Shown in pieces: positions 1 through 8,312 of a DNA stretch of 38,495 nucleotides (its first letter is position 1; every line of letters starts with the position of its first letter). This stretch comes from JBFGJY01 sp041576975 (GTDB lineage Bacteria; Pseudomonadota; Gammaproteobacteria; UBA4575): assembly GCA_041576975.1 (NCBI GenBank), contig JBFGJY010000019.1, positions 1-38,495 of the forward strand, written 5' to 3'. Made by a program: the position numbers and the translations under genes. The notes beneath the pieces are model-generated. The model was not told the origin of the DNA. It saw only the letters and a list, made by a program, of their open reading frames with translations, and ran no database searches.

Positions 1-944
1 GTGATGCCTAAATCTTCTTTATCGCCTAGCAATCCATCGGGGTCATAGGCTTTAAATGCAAGGCCTAAAACTGTAGCTACCGGACCGAGTGTGATATAGC
101 GTTTTTCCCAATTGAGACGTAGACCTAAAACTTCCTTTCCTTCATGTATGCCTTTGCAAACTATACCAGTGTCGGGGATGGCCCCGGCATCGGAACCGGC
201 ATTAGGTCCGGTTAAAGCAAAACATGGAATTTCATCACCTACTGCTAAACGAGGTAAGTAATAATCTTTTTGCTCTTCAGTACCGTAGTGCATTAAAAGT
301 TCTGCAGGTCCAAGTGAATTGGGCACCATCACGGTTACCCCTGCAGTGCCACTACGCGTTGATATTTTCATCACCACCGAAGAATGTGCGATCGCAGAAA
401 ATTCGAGCCCACCATATTTTTTCGGAATAATCATACCAAGGAATTTATTTTTCTTAAGAAACTTCCAAGCTTTAGGTGGCAAGTCATTGAGATCATGAGT
501 AATTTCCCAGTCATCAACCATCTGACAAAATTCTTCTACTGGACCATCCAAAAAGGCCTGTTCTTCAGCAGAAAGCTCCGAGGTTTTGTGTTCTAGTAAT
601 TGCTCCCAATTAGGATCGCCTCGAAACAATTCGGCTTCCCACCATGCTGTACCGGCTTCAATTGCCGCACGTTCCGTATCCGACATTGGTGGCAACACCT
701 TTTTAATGTAGGCAAACATGGGCTTGCTTAAGAATTTAATGCGTAGGCTAGAGACATTTATCAGCGTCAATAAGACGAACAGCGCCCAGATAATCGAACC
801 TGCTACAACGCCCAAGAATCCAAATAAAGTCAGCAAGATAAGTGCGCCACCCAACACGAGTGTCCAGATTGAAAACGACCAGTTTGCTCTGGCCAAGCCA
901 AACGCCAACCCACCTAGTGCCAGTAACCAAACAAGTAATGTCAT
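1..944 (-). CDS. fadE: acyl-CoA dehydrogenase FadE, N-terminal part (runs off the window)
   Basis: First step of fatty-acid beta-oxidation: FAD-dependent acyl-CoA to enoyl-CoA oxidation. The visible 314 codons begin with two hydrophobic segments (about residues 1-65), typical of the long membrane-associated FadE class. They continue into the ACAD N-terminal domain with the motif LTGPNAGSDAG. Start ATG at 944 is preceded by a near-perfect Shine-Dalgarno (AGGAGG, 953-958). The C-terminal two-thirds lies outside the window. It is separated by 227 bp from the upstream minus-strand block and is probably its own transcription unit. The family assignment is firm; substrate chain length cannot be read. 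Confidence 0.9.
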   Translation of the reverse strand, partial: MTLLVWLLALGGLAFGLARANWSFSIWTLVLGGALILLTLFGFLGVVAGSIIWALFVLLTLINVSSLRIKFLSKPMFAYIKKVLPPMSDTERAAIEAGTAWWEAELFRGDPNWEQLLEHKTSELSAEEQAFLDGPVEEFCQMVDDWEITHDLNDLPPKAWKFLKKNKFLGMIIPKKYGGLEFSAIAHSSVVMKISTRSGTAGVTVMVPNSLGPAELLMHYGTEEQKDYYLPRLAVGDEIPCFALTGPNAGSDAGAIPDTGIVCKGIHEGKEVLGLRLNWEKRYITLGPVATVLGLAFKAYDPDGLLGDKEDLGI

Positions 945-1171
945 TGAAAGTTCCTCCTGTTGAAAGGTGCTACATCATCAAAATTTGCTATGGGCATTGT
1001 ACTCTAATAGACCGGAGTCCCGCGGTTACACGTACATGACAGATTGTCAGTTTATAAACTTTTTTAACGAAGAAAGGGATTTCTAGTGTAATTTGCTCAG
1101 ATATGAATATTTACATTAATAAATATTTATAACTTATTGTTTAGTAATATTTTCTATATATTAAACTGGAA
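945..1171. promoter_or_regulatory. fadE upstream region with a 12-bp palindrome
   Basis: This 227-bp gap should hold the fadE promoter. It contains a perfect 12-bp palindrome, AGTTTATAAACT, at 1049-1060, about 105 bp upstream of the fadE start, which could be an operator. I could not recognise a FadR or PsrA site with confidence, and no clear sigma-70 pair stands out. No gene is visible. Confidence 0.25.
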
Positions 1172-1186
1172 TTACTTTAATATATA
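1155..1186 (-). terminator. AT-only hairpin at the 3' end of the large minus-strand operon
   Basis: An 11-bp perfect inverted repeat (TATATATTAAA at 1155-1165 and its complement at 1176-1186, 10-nt loop) spans the stop codon of the GspC-like gene. It lies at the end of the 17-gene block and may mark its 3' end. It lacks GC pairs and a clean U-tract, so it is not a classical terminator. Confidence 0.25.
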
Positions 1187-1864
1187 AGTGTACGCAAGAG
1201 TTTGTCCAAAACGGTCCACTTCAATTGACACTTCTAGTGTCGAAGATAGTTCTTTGACGGTTTGTAAAAACTGGCTTGGTTTAGATGCGGACACACCATT
1301 GATTGATTTGATAATGTCACCATTAAATAGACCAAGAGCTGCTGCACGTGTATTGGGTCGAATTTTGGACACCGTAAATCCAATCACTCGCTGGTCTTCC
1401 ATCAGTGGCAAAAAGCCGATCTCAGATACCAGGCGTTGTCTCGCTTTTACATAATCCATTACCTCATCTCTAGATAAGGTAATCAGTTGTTGTTGAGGAA
1501 TAGATTGTGAATGATGTGCTTGAAGAATCAGGTCACCTACGCTGTTGCGTAAATGCAGTGTGTGAACATTTCCCCCGCAACTTATTTTTGCAGAACCACG
1601 CAAAACATCGATTAGCTCGCAACCTTGAATCTTTTCACCCAATGCAAGTAGTTGCTCATTGCCTTGTGCATCTACAAACATTGCATGGGCATGGCTATCG
1701 CCTACGAATGTTCCACTCAACGTCCAATCTTGTTGGCTTGCATATGCGAATGAAACTAAAAAGCTAATAATTACCAACAAAGTAATTGCTGGCCATCCGC
1801 GTTTAGACAGGATAGAAGTCAATGGGGTAATTGAAGGTAAATGGTGGAACATCTTCTGCACCAA
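1172..1864 (-). CDS. GspC-like bitopic protein with PDZ domain
   Basis: 230 aa. One N-terminal membrane anchor (about 24-41) is followed by a region resembling the type II secretion GspC homology-region domain (about 48-110, with the pattern LSGTFVGDSHAHAMFVD and GEKIQG). A C-terminal PDZ domain follows (about 145-228). GspC normally links the inner-membrane T2SS platform to the secretin, but no other gsp gene is in the window. It is the last gene of the ExbB/ExbD/AgmX block. Its 5' end overlaps the AgmX-like gene by 62 bp, implying translational coupling, though a shorter start is possible. A role bridging the inner-membrane motor to a periplasmic or outer-membrane partner is inference. Confidence 0.7.
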   Translation of the reverse strand: MVQKMFHHLPSITPLTSILSKRGWPAITLLVIISFLVSFAYASQQDWTLSGTFVGDSHAHAMFVDAQGNEQLLALGEKIQGCELIDVLRGSAKISCGGNVHTLHLRNSVGDLILQAHHSQSIPQQQLITLSRDEVMDYVKARQRLVSEIGFLPLMEDQRVIGFTVSKIRPNTRAAALGLFNGDIIKSINGVSASKPSQFLQTVKELSSTLEVSIEVDRFGQTLAYTYILK

Positions 1865-2789
1865 AATTGATTAGTTTTACCCTTTGCAACAATTTGCTTT
1901 CAAGCTGAGGGTTTCCTAATTCGCTGGATACGATACTGCAGTGCGTTACTTTTCCAGATGGAGCAATAGTAAGATTCAATACCACTTTACCTTGCAAGCT
2001 AGCGTCTTTTCGCAGTTCGCGGTTATACATTGTGAATAGACCGCTCTTATTTCGATCAAACGTAATCTGAATTTTTTCTAGATCACGAGTTTTACCATAA
2101 CCAGAACCGTCTCCATTACCAGAACCTGCTCCACCGCCACTGCCAGTGCCACCTGCTCCACCAAGACCTGGCACACCACCAACTTGACCTGCAGAACGAC
2201 CCCCTAACCCATTACCACCTGTATCTTTACTAAGACTCGCAGTATTAATTCCGCCACTGGCTTTACCATAATTCTTCGTCACCAGGGAACGTTGTACGGC
2301 TTTACCTTCCGAACCACTTCGATTTAATGAGCGCTCACCTAATGTCTTAACCGATGAATCATTTTTAAGATCCGCTAAGTCATCTTTCATTGCTAACAAG
2401 CCGGAGCTTGCTGCAATTTCTTTAGCAGATTTAGTTTTTACCGGTGCCTTTTTAGGCTTCGCTGCGGTCTTAATTGGCTCTTTCTTTGGTTTCGGCTTTG
2501 GCTTAACTTGTTGCTTAGGTTTAGGCTTCACCTTTGTCTCAATAGGCTTAACCTTCGGTGGTGGCGGAGGCGGAATTTCTACCTTAGGTATAAGCTTTAC
2601 TAATTGTTTAGGATCTTCTTTCTCAGGTTCTTCTGGCTCAGGTAATGGTAAAAATGAAAACAAAAGAGATAAAAAAAGAACACTGGCTAACGACCAGCGT
2701 AGGAGTTTTCTAAAACGCTCCTGTGTTTCCTTTTGGATCGTCCACGGTAAATCGTGTGGGTAATATGAATTGGCAATCACTGCAGACAT
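1803..2789 (-). CDS. AgmX/PglI-type TonB-like energy transducer
   Basis: 328 aa. It has a short cytoplasmic N-terminus, a single membrane helix (about 30-48), a Pro/Lys-rich periplasm-spanning stretch (about 50-125), a Gly-rich linker (about 185-235) and a folded C-terminal domain (about 240-328). That end domain fits the AgmX/PglI C-terminal family found in Myxococcus gliding and related proteins; GKVVLNLTIAPSGKV is the TonB-like strand pattern. It lies 1 bp after an exbD-like gene and overlaps the GspC-like gene. Architecture and context indicate that it transmits proton-motive force from the ExbB/ExbD complex across the periplasm. The specific receptor is unknown. Confidence 0.82.
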   Translation of the reverse strand: MSAVIANSYYPHDLPWTIQKETQERFRKLLRWSLASVLFLSLLFSFLPLPEPEEPEKEDPKQLVKLIPKVEIPPPPPPKVKPIETKVKPKPKQQVKPKPKPKKEPIKTAAKPKKAPVKTKSAKEIAASSGLLAMKDDLADLKNDSSVKTLGERSLNRSGSEGKAVQRSLVTKNYGKASGGINTASLSKDTGGNGLGGRSAGQVGGVPGLGGAGGTGSGGGAGSGNGDGSGYGKTRDLEKIQITFDRNKSGLFTMYNRELRKDASLQGKVVLNLTIAPSGKVTHCSIVSSELGNPQLESKLLQRVKLINFGAEDVPPFTFNYPIDFYPV

Positions 2790-2790
2790 G

Positions 2791-3300
2791 TTAGGACTCT
2801 AGTTGGGTATCCTTTTGTATTACGGATAATGAAATTTTGGAAAATCCCGCATAATTCGCACAGATGCGCATAACTCGGTCTAGTACTTTATATGGCACTT
2901 CTTTATCGCCCATAATTGTAACTTCGCGCTCTGGGTCTTCTTCCGAAACCGGGACGACTTCATCTGCGAGCTGTTTTAATTTTGCAATAAAAATTGCCAG
3001 CTCATCTGAATCTTCTTTCATCACTTCTTCAACAGTTATAACTTCTTCGCCTTGTAAACGAACACTTTCATTGCTGAGCATAACTACTACAGATTCGTGC
3101 GGTATTGTCTCGGCAATTGATTCTGGCATTTCAATGCCTTTGGGATTGGGTAAAGGCGTAATATCAGAAGTATTTACAAGTAAGAAAAACACCAGGATTG
3201 TAAAAATATCCATTAACGAGACAACGTTAAATGGAGGCTGCTTTTTAGAGCGTCCGTGTTGACGTTCCATGCGTGCTAGTCTTCTTGTACCTACTGACAT
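2791..3300 (-). CDS. ExbD/TolR family proton-channel subunit (Asp-bearing copy)
   Basis: 169 aa. It has a short basic N-terminus, one membrane helix (about 24-44) and a periplasmic domain. The helix carries Asp31 in VVSLMDIFTIL, the position of the proton-conducting aspartate of ExbD/TolR/MotB-type proteins. A good Shine-Dalgarno (AAGGA) precedes the start. It sits between a second exbD-like gene and the AgmX-like gene. It should form a stator with the ExbB homologue at 3837-4583. The acidic periplasmic region (about 60-130) is longer than in minimal ExbD. Confidence 0.85.
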   Translation of the reverse strand: MSVGTRRLARMERQHGRSKKQPPFNVVSLMDIFTILVFFLLVNTSDITPLPNPKGIEMPESIAETIPHESVVVMLSNESVRLQGEEVITVEEVMKEDSDELAIFIAKLKQLADEVVPVSEEDPEREVTIMGDKEVPYKVLDRVMRICANYAGFSKISLSVIQKDTQLES

Positions 3301-3324
3301 TGTTTTTATCCTTAAATAATTCGC

Positions 3325-3822
3325 CTAAACGGGAGCGTCACCTAACGAAATTTCTGGAAATAATTCAGCTCGTGTAAAGCTGCCATCTTCTTTTTCAATA
3401 TCAATCGCGCGTACCGCATCCATCACAAGCACCAAATTCTCGTATTCGATTTCAGGCTCGAGCAAGATAGAGGCTGATATGGTATCTGGATATTTATATT
3501 TAATCGCTTGCAAAAACTCAGAAAGAGCTAGTACGTCATAGCCTTCTTCCATTTTTTCTATTATCGATAAACGACCACGATTTTTATCTTGTACAATCAA
3601 TCGATCACTCTTGATGATTACTTCTAAGACAAGCTTTTTATCATCGGGCTTAACAACATTAGACTGTGGTGGCAGATGCAGCTCCAATATGGAGATTTTG
3701 GAAAATACCAACATCATTAGTAGGAAAGGCACTAGAACCACCATCAAATTCATGAATGCGGTAACGCTAAGCTCCGCATCATTCTTGGTGGAGCGATTAC
3801 GCCAACGTCGTTTTTTATGCAT
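3325..3822 (-). CDS. ExbD/TolR family subunit (Asn in place of the channel Asp)
   Basis: 165 aa. It has a basic N-terminus, one membrane helix (about 18-41) and a periplasmic domain, in the layout of ExbD. At the position of the catalytic aspartate it has Asn25 (SVTAFMNLMVVL), so by itself it should not relay protons as canonical ExbD does. It is adjacent to the Asp-bearing paralogue and 14 bp after exbB. I infer an ExbD heterodimer with one active and one inactive protomer. Confidence 0.8.
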   Translation of the reverse strand: MHKKRRWRNRSTKNDAELSVTAFMNLMVVLVPFLLMMLVFSKISILELHLPPQSNVVKPDDKKLVLEVIIKSDRLIVQDKNRGRLSIIEKMEEGYDVLALSEFLQAIKYKYPDTISASILLEPEIEYENLVLVMDAVRAIDIEKEDGSFTRAELFPEISLGDAPV

Positions 3823-3836
3823 TTCTATTTCACTCT

Positions 3837-4583
3837 TTATGCTGTTGCTTCAGCTGACTTGCGGTCTGTTACAAAATTTAGAACTTTTACAGATGCCATT
3901 TCCAGACTATCTACAATCTCGGTTGTTTTAGTCGTAAGCCATGCATGAATCAGCAATAACGGAATACCTACCATCAAGCCAAATGCCGTTGTATTCATTG
4001 CAACGGAAATATTTGCAGACAAGATGTCCGCCTTATCTGCCGGATTTGCTTCAGCGATCGATGTGAACGCACCAATCAATCCAATAATGGTTCCAAGCAA
4101 TCCTAATAAGGTTGCGATATTTGCAAAGGTTGCTAAATAGTGAGTTCGCTTTTCTAGCTTTGGCAAGACTTCCATCAAGCCTTCTTCCATTGCAATTTCT
4201 ACATCATCACGTCGGCGCGATGTCTTAGCACGCATAAATCCGTAATGAATAATACGGCTTACTGCGGCTTTTGATTTTTCTGCAAAGCCCATTGCTTGAG
4301 ATAGATTTCCACTTTTTAATGCAGACTGTAACTTATTCCAGGCAAGTTGATTGCGGGTACGTGATGCAGATAGATATATATATCGTTCTATTGCGATTGC
4401 AATACCAACTCCTAACACAATTGCAATGGGGATCATAAACGGTCCACCCGATTGAAAAAATGAAACGACGGTTTCATATAAACTCATGCTTTGCGGCTCG
4501 GTTGCCATCATGGCCTGCGCTGCATCGGCAGCCAACATCTCTGTACCATCTGCCGCGATGATTTCTGACCCATTCTCTTCCAT
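3837..4583 (-). CDS. MotA/TolQ/ExbB proton-channel family protein
   Basis: 248 aa. The Ala/Glu-rich N-terminus (1-35) is followed by three predicted membrane helices (about 49-66, 153-175, 192-213) and a cytoplasmic loop between the first two. The second and third helices match the ExbB signature (LLGLLGTIIGLIGAF and VAMNTTAFGLMVGIPLL). It should form the pentameric part of a proton-driven stator with the two downstream ExbD proteins. A strong AAGGAG Shine-Dalgarno precedes the ATG. Its partners in the operon are an AgmX-type transducer and TPR lipoproteins, not a TonB-dependent receptor. Confidence 0.88.
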   Translation of the reverse strand: MEENGSEIIAADGTEMLAADAAQAMMATEPQSMSLYETVVSFFQSGGPFMIPIAIVLGVGIAIAIERYIYLSASRTRNQLAWNKLQSALKSGNLSQAMGFAEKSKAAVSRIIHYGFMRAKTSRRRDDVEIAMEEGLMEVLPKLEKRTHYLATFANIATLLGLLGTIIGLIGAFTSIAEANPADKADILSANISVAMNTTAFGLMVGIPLLLIHAWLTTKTTEIVDSLEMASVKVLNFVTDRKSAEATA

Positions 4584-4626
4584 TGTCTTGCTCCTTAGCA
4601 GTTACGCTTCATAAATAAACACAACA

Positions 4627-4905
4627 CTAGTTGTACTGTTCGTAATAACTCACTTTTCTTTTATGCACGTCCTTATCAATAGGTCCGAGCACTTCATCTA
4701 TTAAACTTTGCAGTGGTTTGCCATCTAATTCACCCGGCTCGGGTGCTTTCCATGGCACAATCACAAGTGCTTTAGGTAATTCACGATTACCAATAACTGA
4801 TATACCTTCGAGTTCCTGTGTTGGCTCTTCTGCAAGCACTGTAAAGCTAATCAACAACAAGACTATTAGAAAAAATATCCCTTTCAATTTACGTATGTTC
4901 CACAT
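4627..4905 (-). CDS. small secreted protein of unknown function
   Basis: 92 aa with a clear signal peptide (about 1-25, cut near VLA). The mature part is about 67 residues, with no cysteine and a central ELPKALVIVPWKAPEPGEL stretch rich in proline. I do not recognise a family. It begins 4 bp after the TPR lipoprotein gene and lies 43 bp before exbB, so it belongs to the operon and probably acts in the periplasm with the motor or the TPR proteins. Confidence 0.65.
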   Translation of the reverse strand: MWNIRKLKGIFFLIVLLLISFTVLAEEPTQELEGISVIGNRELPKALVIVPWKAPEPGELDGKPLQSLIDEVLGPIDKDVHKRKVSYYEQYN

Positions 4906-4909
4906 AACG

Positions 4910-5539
4910 TTAGCTACCTTGCTTTTTTAGTTGCGCCACCCAAGCAGTAACTTGTTTATCCTGCCCGCCGGTTAAATTTAAATATTCTTGGTAATGCTTT
5001 ATCGCACAGTCTATTTTCCTTAAATACAGATCGCACAAAATACCCAGATTCAGATGGGCGTTTTGATAATCCGGATGTGCGGACAGTGCTTCTTTATAAT
5101 GTTGCTCGGCCTTTTTAAAATCACCATCTTCGCGATACATAATAGCCAGATGATTAAGTGCATAAGAATTTTTAGGATTAATAGTCAACGCTTTTTTAAA
5201 CGAGGCTCGTGCCATTTCTACTTCACCTAGTTCTTTATGCGCAAGCCCAATATTGACCCATGGTCCAGAAATACGTTTATCCATGCTCGCTACTTTCTTC
5301 ATTTCTTTAATCGCTAATGCATAGTCTTTTGACCGCATATGTTTTAATGCCGTGTTATATGCTGTTGCCGTCTTTTGACTTACTTTAAACGTTGATTGTC
5401 CAACAACTCTTTCTGTCTTTGCAGTGGCTTTTGATGTCGAACTTGGTATTTTAAGTTTTGGCATATTCCCACAGCTACTAAGCATCAAAATGAGCAAGCA
5501 AACAGAAACATTAATAAATATTTTGTACAAGACTCTCAC
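4910..5539 (-). CDS. TPR-repeat lipoprotein
   Basis: 209 aa. The signal peptide ends in the lipobox LSSC (Cys23), so it is a lipidated envelope protein. Residues about 55-190 form three to four TPR units (for example WVNIGLAHKELGEVEMARASF and the YALNHLAIMY region). TPRs mediate protein contacts. The start is GTG at 5539, overlapping the preceding TPR gene by 29 bp; a TTG start at 5530 would also leave the signal peptide intact. It is likely a scaffold of the envelope complex encoded by this block. Confidence 0.78.
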   Translation of the reverse strand: MRVLYKIFINVSVCLLILMLSSCGNMPKLKIPSSTSKATAKTERVVGQSTFKVSQKTATAYNTALKHMRSKDYALAIKEMKKVASMDKRISGPWVNIGLAHKELGEVEMARASFKKALTINPKNSYALNHLAIMYREDGDFKKAEQHYKEALSAHPDYQNAHLNLGILCDLYLRKIDCAIKHYQEYLNLTGGQDKQVTAWVAQLKKQGS

Positions 5540-8312
5540 TCCTTTCTGCTTTTACATATTGCGCAGGTGCCAATATTGCTAACTCTGCTAAACTCTTTTC
5601 AATCCATTCATCATAGGCACCGTCGGTAATTCGCGTTACGTTTAATTCATAAGTTTCAATCGCCTGCTCTTCAAACGGAAAAGCTTGTTCTTCAAGTAAA
5701 ATGTCATATTGTTCCAACTCTTCTGCTGAAAGTTTTGGTGGACGATCCGACTCCATAAGCGCCTTACTGAAGTCATGATAAATACGCGCTGTCCAATATG
5801 TTGCAGCAGTTGTTACTTGTTCCACTTTATATCTACTTGCAGCTTGATAGGCGTCTAATGCAATCTGCATTTGTTTCTTCTTGCGTTTAAGATTTTTCTT
5901 CAACGGATGAATTAAGAATATTTGGCTATAAGCTTCATATTCTGGATGTGCTAAATCTAAAGTCGCTGTTGCTGCCAAAAATTTTGTCCGATCACTACGT
6001 TCTGCGCCTGCCTTTGCATCAGCTTCTATTAATTTTTCTTGCCAATTTAATTTATCATCGAGGTACTTGCGCTGTGCATACATAGTGACTAATTTATGCA
6101 TGGCTTCCATGGCAGGCTCAACCGGTCTTGGATGTTTTTCGATATAAGTAATTAAGCTTTGCTCGGCGCCAACAAAATCACCACCTTTGCTATAGAGATC
6201 CGCTGCTTGCAATCGCGCTTCACGTTGTAACGCAGGATCTTTTGCATCAGTACCAATTGCTGCGTACTCTTTTGCCGCTTTTAGGTGTTGGCCACCTTTA
6301 TCATAAGAAACCGCTAACTTGCGTGTAACATCGCCTTGCAATTCGTGTTTAGGATAACGATAACGAAAATCTTCTAATGTAGTCGCTGCACTATTCCAAT
6401 CTTCGAGTTCAAGTAAAGCTGCAGATGCATCATATTGTGCTGTTGCACGAATCTCGGCATCAGGCACTACTTTGCCAACTCTTAAATAATGCTGAACAGC
6501 AGCTTTTAGATCACCTTCTTTTTTACTGGCTTCGCCTTGTTTATACACTGATGCTGCTAACCTATCTTTGAGTGGATCACGTAAGTCATTTTTTGCTTCT
6601 ACTCGTTGTAGTGCTTGCACATAGGCTTTTTCAGAGGCTGCATAATTGCCTGTATCAAAGGCAGAATGTGCCGCAACGGTCCAAGCTGAGAGCTGCAATT
6701 TTTTATCAGCATTTGGGTACTTTTGAATAATGACATTAGAGGCCTCAGTCGCGCGCTTATAGTCTTTGCGCGCATACAGCTCTTCTGCTGAAACCGTCAT
6801 TACCTTTGGAACTTCGGGATGTTCAGGGAAGTTCTCACCAAACCTGAAACTACTGTCAATTAGATTGGTTTTAATTAAGGTTTGATTAGCTGAATTCTTT
6901 TCAAGTTTCAGCCACTCGTTATACGCGATGATCGCAGCGTAACCTGATTCTGCAGACTTAGGATGTTTTGCGTATCCATATGCAGTTTTTTCGTACTCAG
7001 TTACTGCATTTTTATACTGTTTAGTTTCATAGAGTACTTCAGCGAGATAGAAATTCATCTCGGGTGCTTTTTCATCTTGCGGGAAAGATTCTAGATAGGC
7101 GTTATACCATGTTGCAGCTTCGTCATAATATTCTCTGGGCTTACGTTCTTTTTGTGCTACGGAATGATAGTGCTTTGCGAGATCAGTTATTGTCGATTTA
7201 AGAAGTACAACAATATCTCCCGAGGCCTCGATATCATTATGTGCCCAATATTCAGACTTTAAACTGTAATCAACAACAAATTGTTTTTTTGCGCGTAAAA
7301 CCTCTGAGGGAAATTCACCTTTCTGATATGCCTCGATTGATTTAATTTGAAAATGTGGCGCCTTAGGACTGAACTTATGGGTTTCTACAAATTCGCGATA
7401 AGTATTGGCTGCATCACTCCAACGTCTTTTTTCTAAATTCTGTTCGCCTAATCTTTCATATACGAGTATTTCATAAGGCTTTCTGCCTGACTTATTGTAA
7501 AAGCCTGAAACTTCAGTTGGCCCACCAAGATAACCAAAACTCAGGCCTGTTACACGCAAGGTGTCATCAATGAGTTCTTGATCAGGCCTTGATAGTTGAG
7601 CGATTTGTTCTTTCTCAACCCCGGTTTTTAATAGCTCTTCAAGTACATTATTGAATGAAGGAATTGCTAAATCGTAATCAACTTGCTTGAAGTGGGCCCA
7701 TCCATGTTTATAAAGTGAATGTATGTAATATTCACTCTCTGGGCCACGTTTGATCACAGACTCGTACGCAGCTTCAGCTTGTGAATACTTCTTATCAACA
7801 AATAATATTTCTGCGCGCCGAAATTGAGTTTCAATATAATATTTTGAATCAGGATATTCGTAGACTAATTGATCTAATACCTTTATTGCTTTTTCACGTT
7901 GGTCAGTTACCTCATAGGCACGCGAGAGTTGGTATAAAACTCGGTCCCTACTCGCATAATCCTTATGGTTTTCCAATACATCTTCATATAGCTTAATCGT
8001 TTCTCTAAATGTCGTCGCATCCGGAGCTTTGACTTGTTCAGCCAAGTAATCTTCAGTTTCTTCCATGCGTAGATCACCCAATCTGCGCATCACCTCTGGA
8101 TTGATGTCCTTAGGGTTCTCATCAATTAACTTTCGGTACTGATTTATCGCTTTGCTGCGACTACTTACCACTGGTACATCTTTCTTTACTTCTCCACGAT
8201 TCTTGCTGAGACCACCGATGGTATGTTTCCCGCCAAAGCTTCCACACGCAGCCATCATCAATGCGATGACTAGCATGATGATTATTCTAGAAATTTGTCT
8301 AGCTCGGCTCAT
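5511..8312 (-). CDS. large TPR-repeat lipoprotein
   Basis: 933 aa. The signal peptide ends in the lipobox MAAC (Cys23), followed by Gly-Ser, which by the +2 rule favours the outer membrane. The rest is almost entirely helical TPR-type repeats (many Y-x2-A/G-x-Y-E-x3 patterns between about 100 and 780). The start codon overlaps the stop of the upstream TPR gene (TAATG), so the two are translationally coupled. Size, repeat content and company with ExbB/ExbD/AgmX recall the large periplasmic TPR proteins of the Myxococcus Glt/Nfs complexes. That parallel is inferred from architecture only. Confidence 0.8.
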   Translation of the reverse strand: MSRARQISRIIIMLVIALMMAACGSFGGKHTIGGLSKNRGEVKKDVPVVSSRSKAINQYRKLIDENPKDINPEVMRRLGDLRMEETEDYLAEQVKAPDATTFRETIKLYEDVLENHKDYASRDRVLYQLSRAYEVTDQREKAIKVLDQLVYEYPDSKYYIETQFRRAEILFVDKKYSQAEAAYESVIKRGPESEYYIHSLYKHGWAHFKQVDYDLAIPSFNNVLEELLKTGVEKEQIAQLSRPDQELIDDTLRVTGLSFGYLGGPTEVSGFYNKSGRKPYEILVYERLGEQNLEKRRWSDAANTYREFVETHKFSPKAPHFQIKSIEAYQKGEFPSEVLRAKKQFVVDYSLKSEYWAHNDIEASGDIVVLLKSTITDLAKHYHSVAQKERKPREYYDEAATWYNAYLESFPQDEKAPEMNFYLAEVLYETKQYKNAVTEYEKTAYGYAKHPKSAESGYAAIIAYNEWLKLEKNSANQTLIKTNLIDSSFRFGENFPEHPEVPKVMTVSAEELYARKDYKRATEASNVIIQKYPNADKKLQLSAWTVAAHSAFDTGNYAASEKAYVQALQRVEAKNDLRDPLKDRLAASVYKQGEASKKEGDLKAAVQHYLRVGKVVPDAEIRATAQYDASAALLELEDWNSAATTLEDFRYRYPKHELQGDVTRKLAVSYDKGGQHLKAAKEYAAIGTDAKDPALQREARLQAADLYSKGGDFVGAEQSLITYIEKHPRPVEPAMEAMHKLVTMYAQRKYLDDKLNWQEKLIEADAKAGAERSDRTKFLAATATLDLAHPEYEAYSQIFLIHPLKKNLKRKKKQMQIALDAYQAASRYKVEQVTTAATYWTARIYHDFSKALMESDRPPKLSAEELEQYDILLEEQAFPFEEQAIETYELNVTRITDGAYDEWIEKSLAELAILAPAQYVKAERSESLVQNIY

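Noticed and set aside
1172..1864. A type II secretion operon
   Set aside because: Only a GspC-like protein is seen; no GspD-M genes in the block.
2864..3262. 132-codon plus-strand frame across the first exbD
   Set aside because: Ser/Thr-rich shadow of the exbD-like gene, which has clear family motifs on the other strand.
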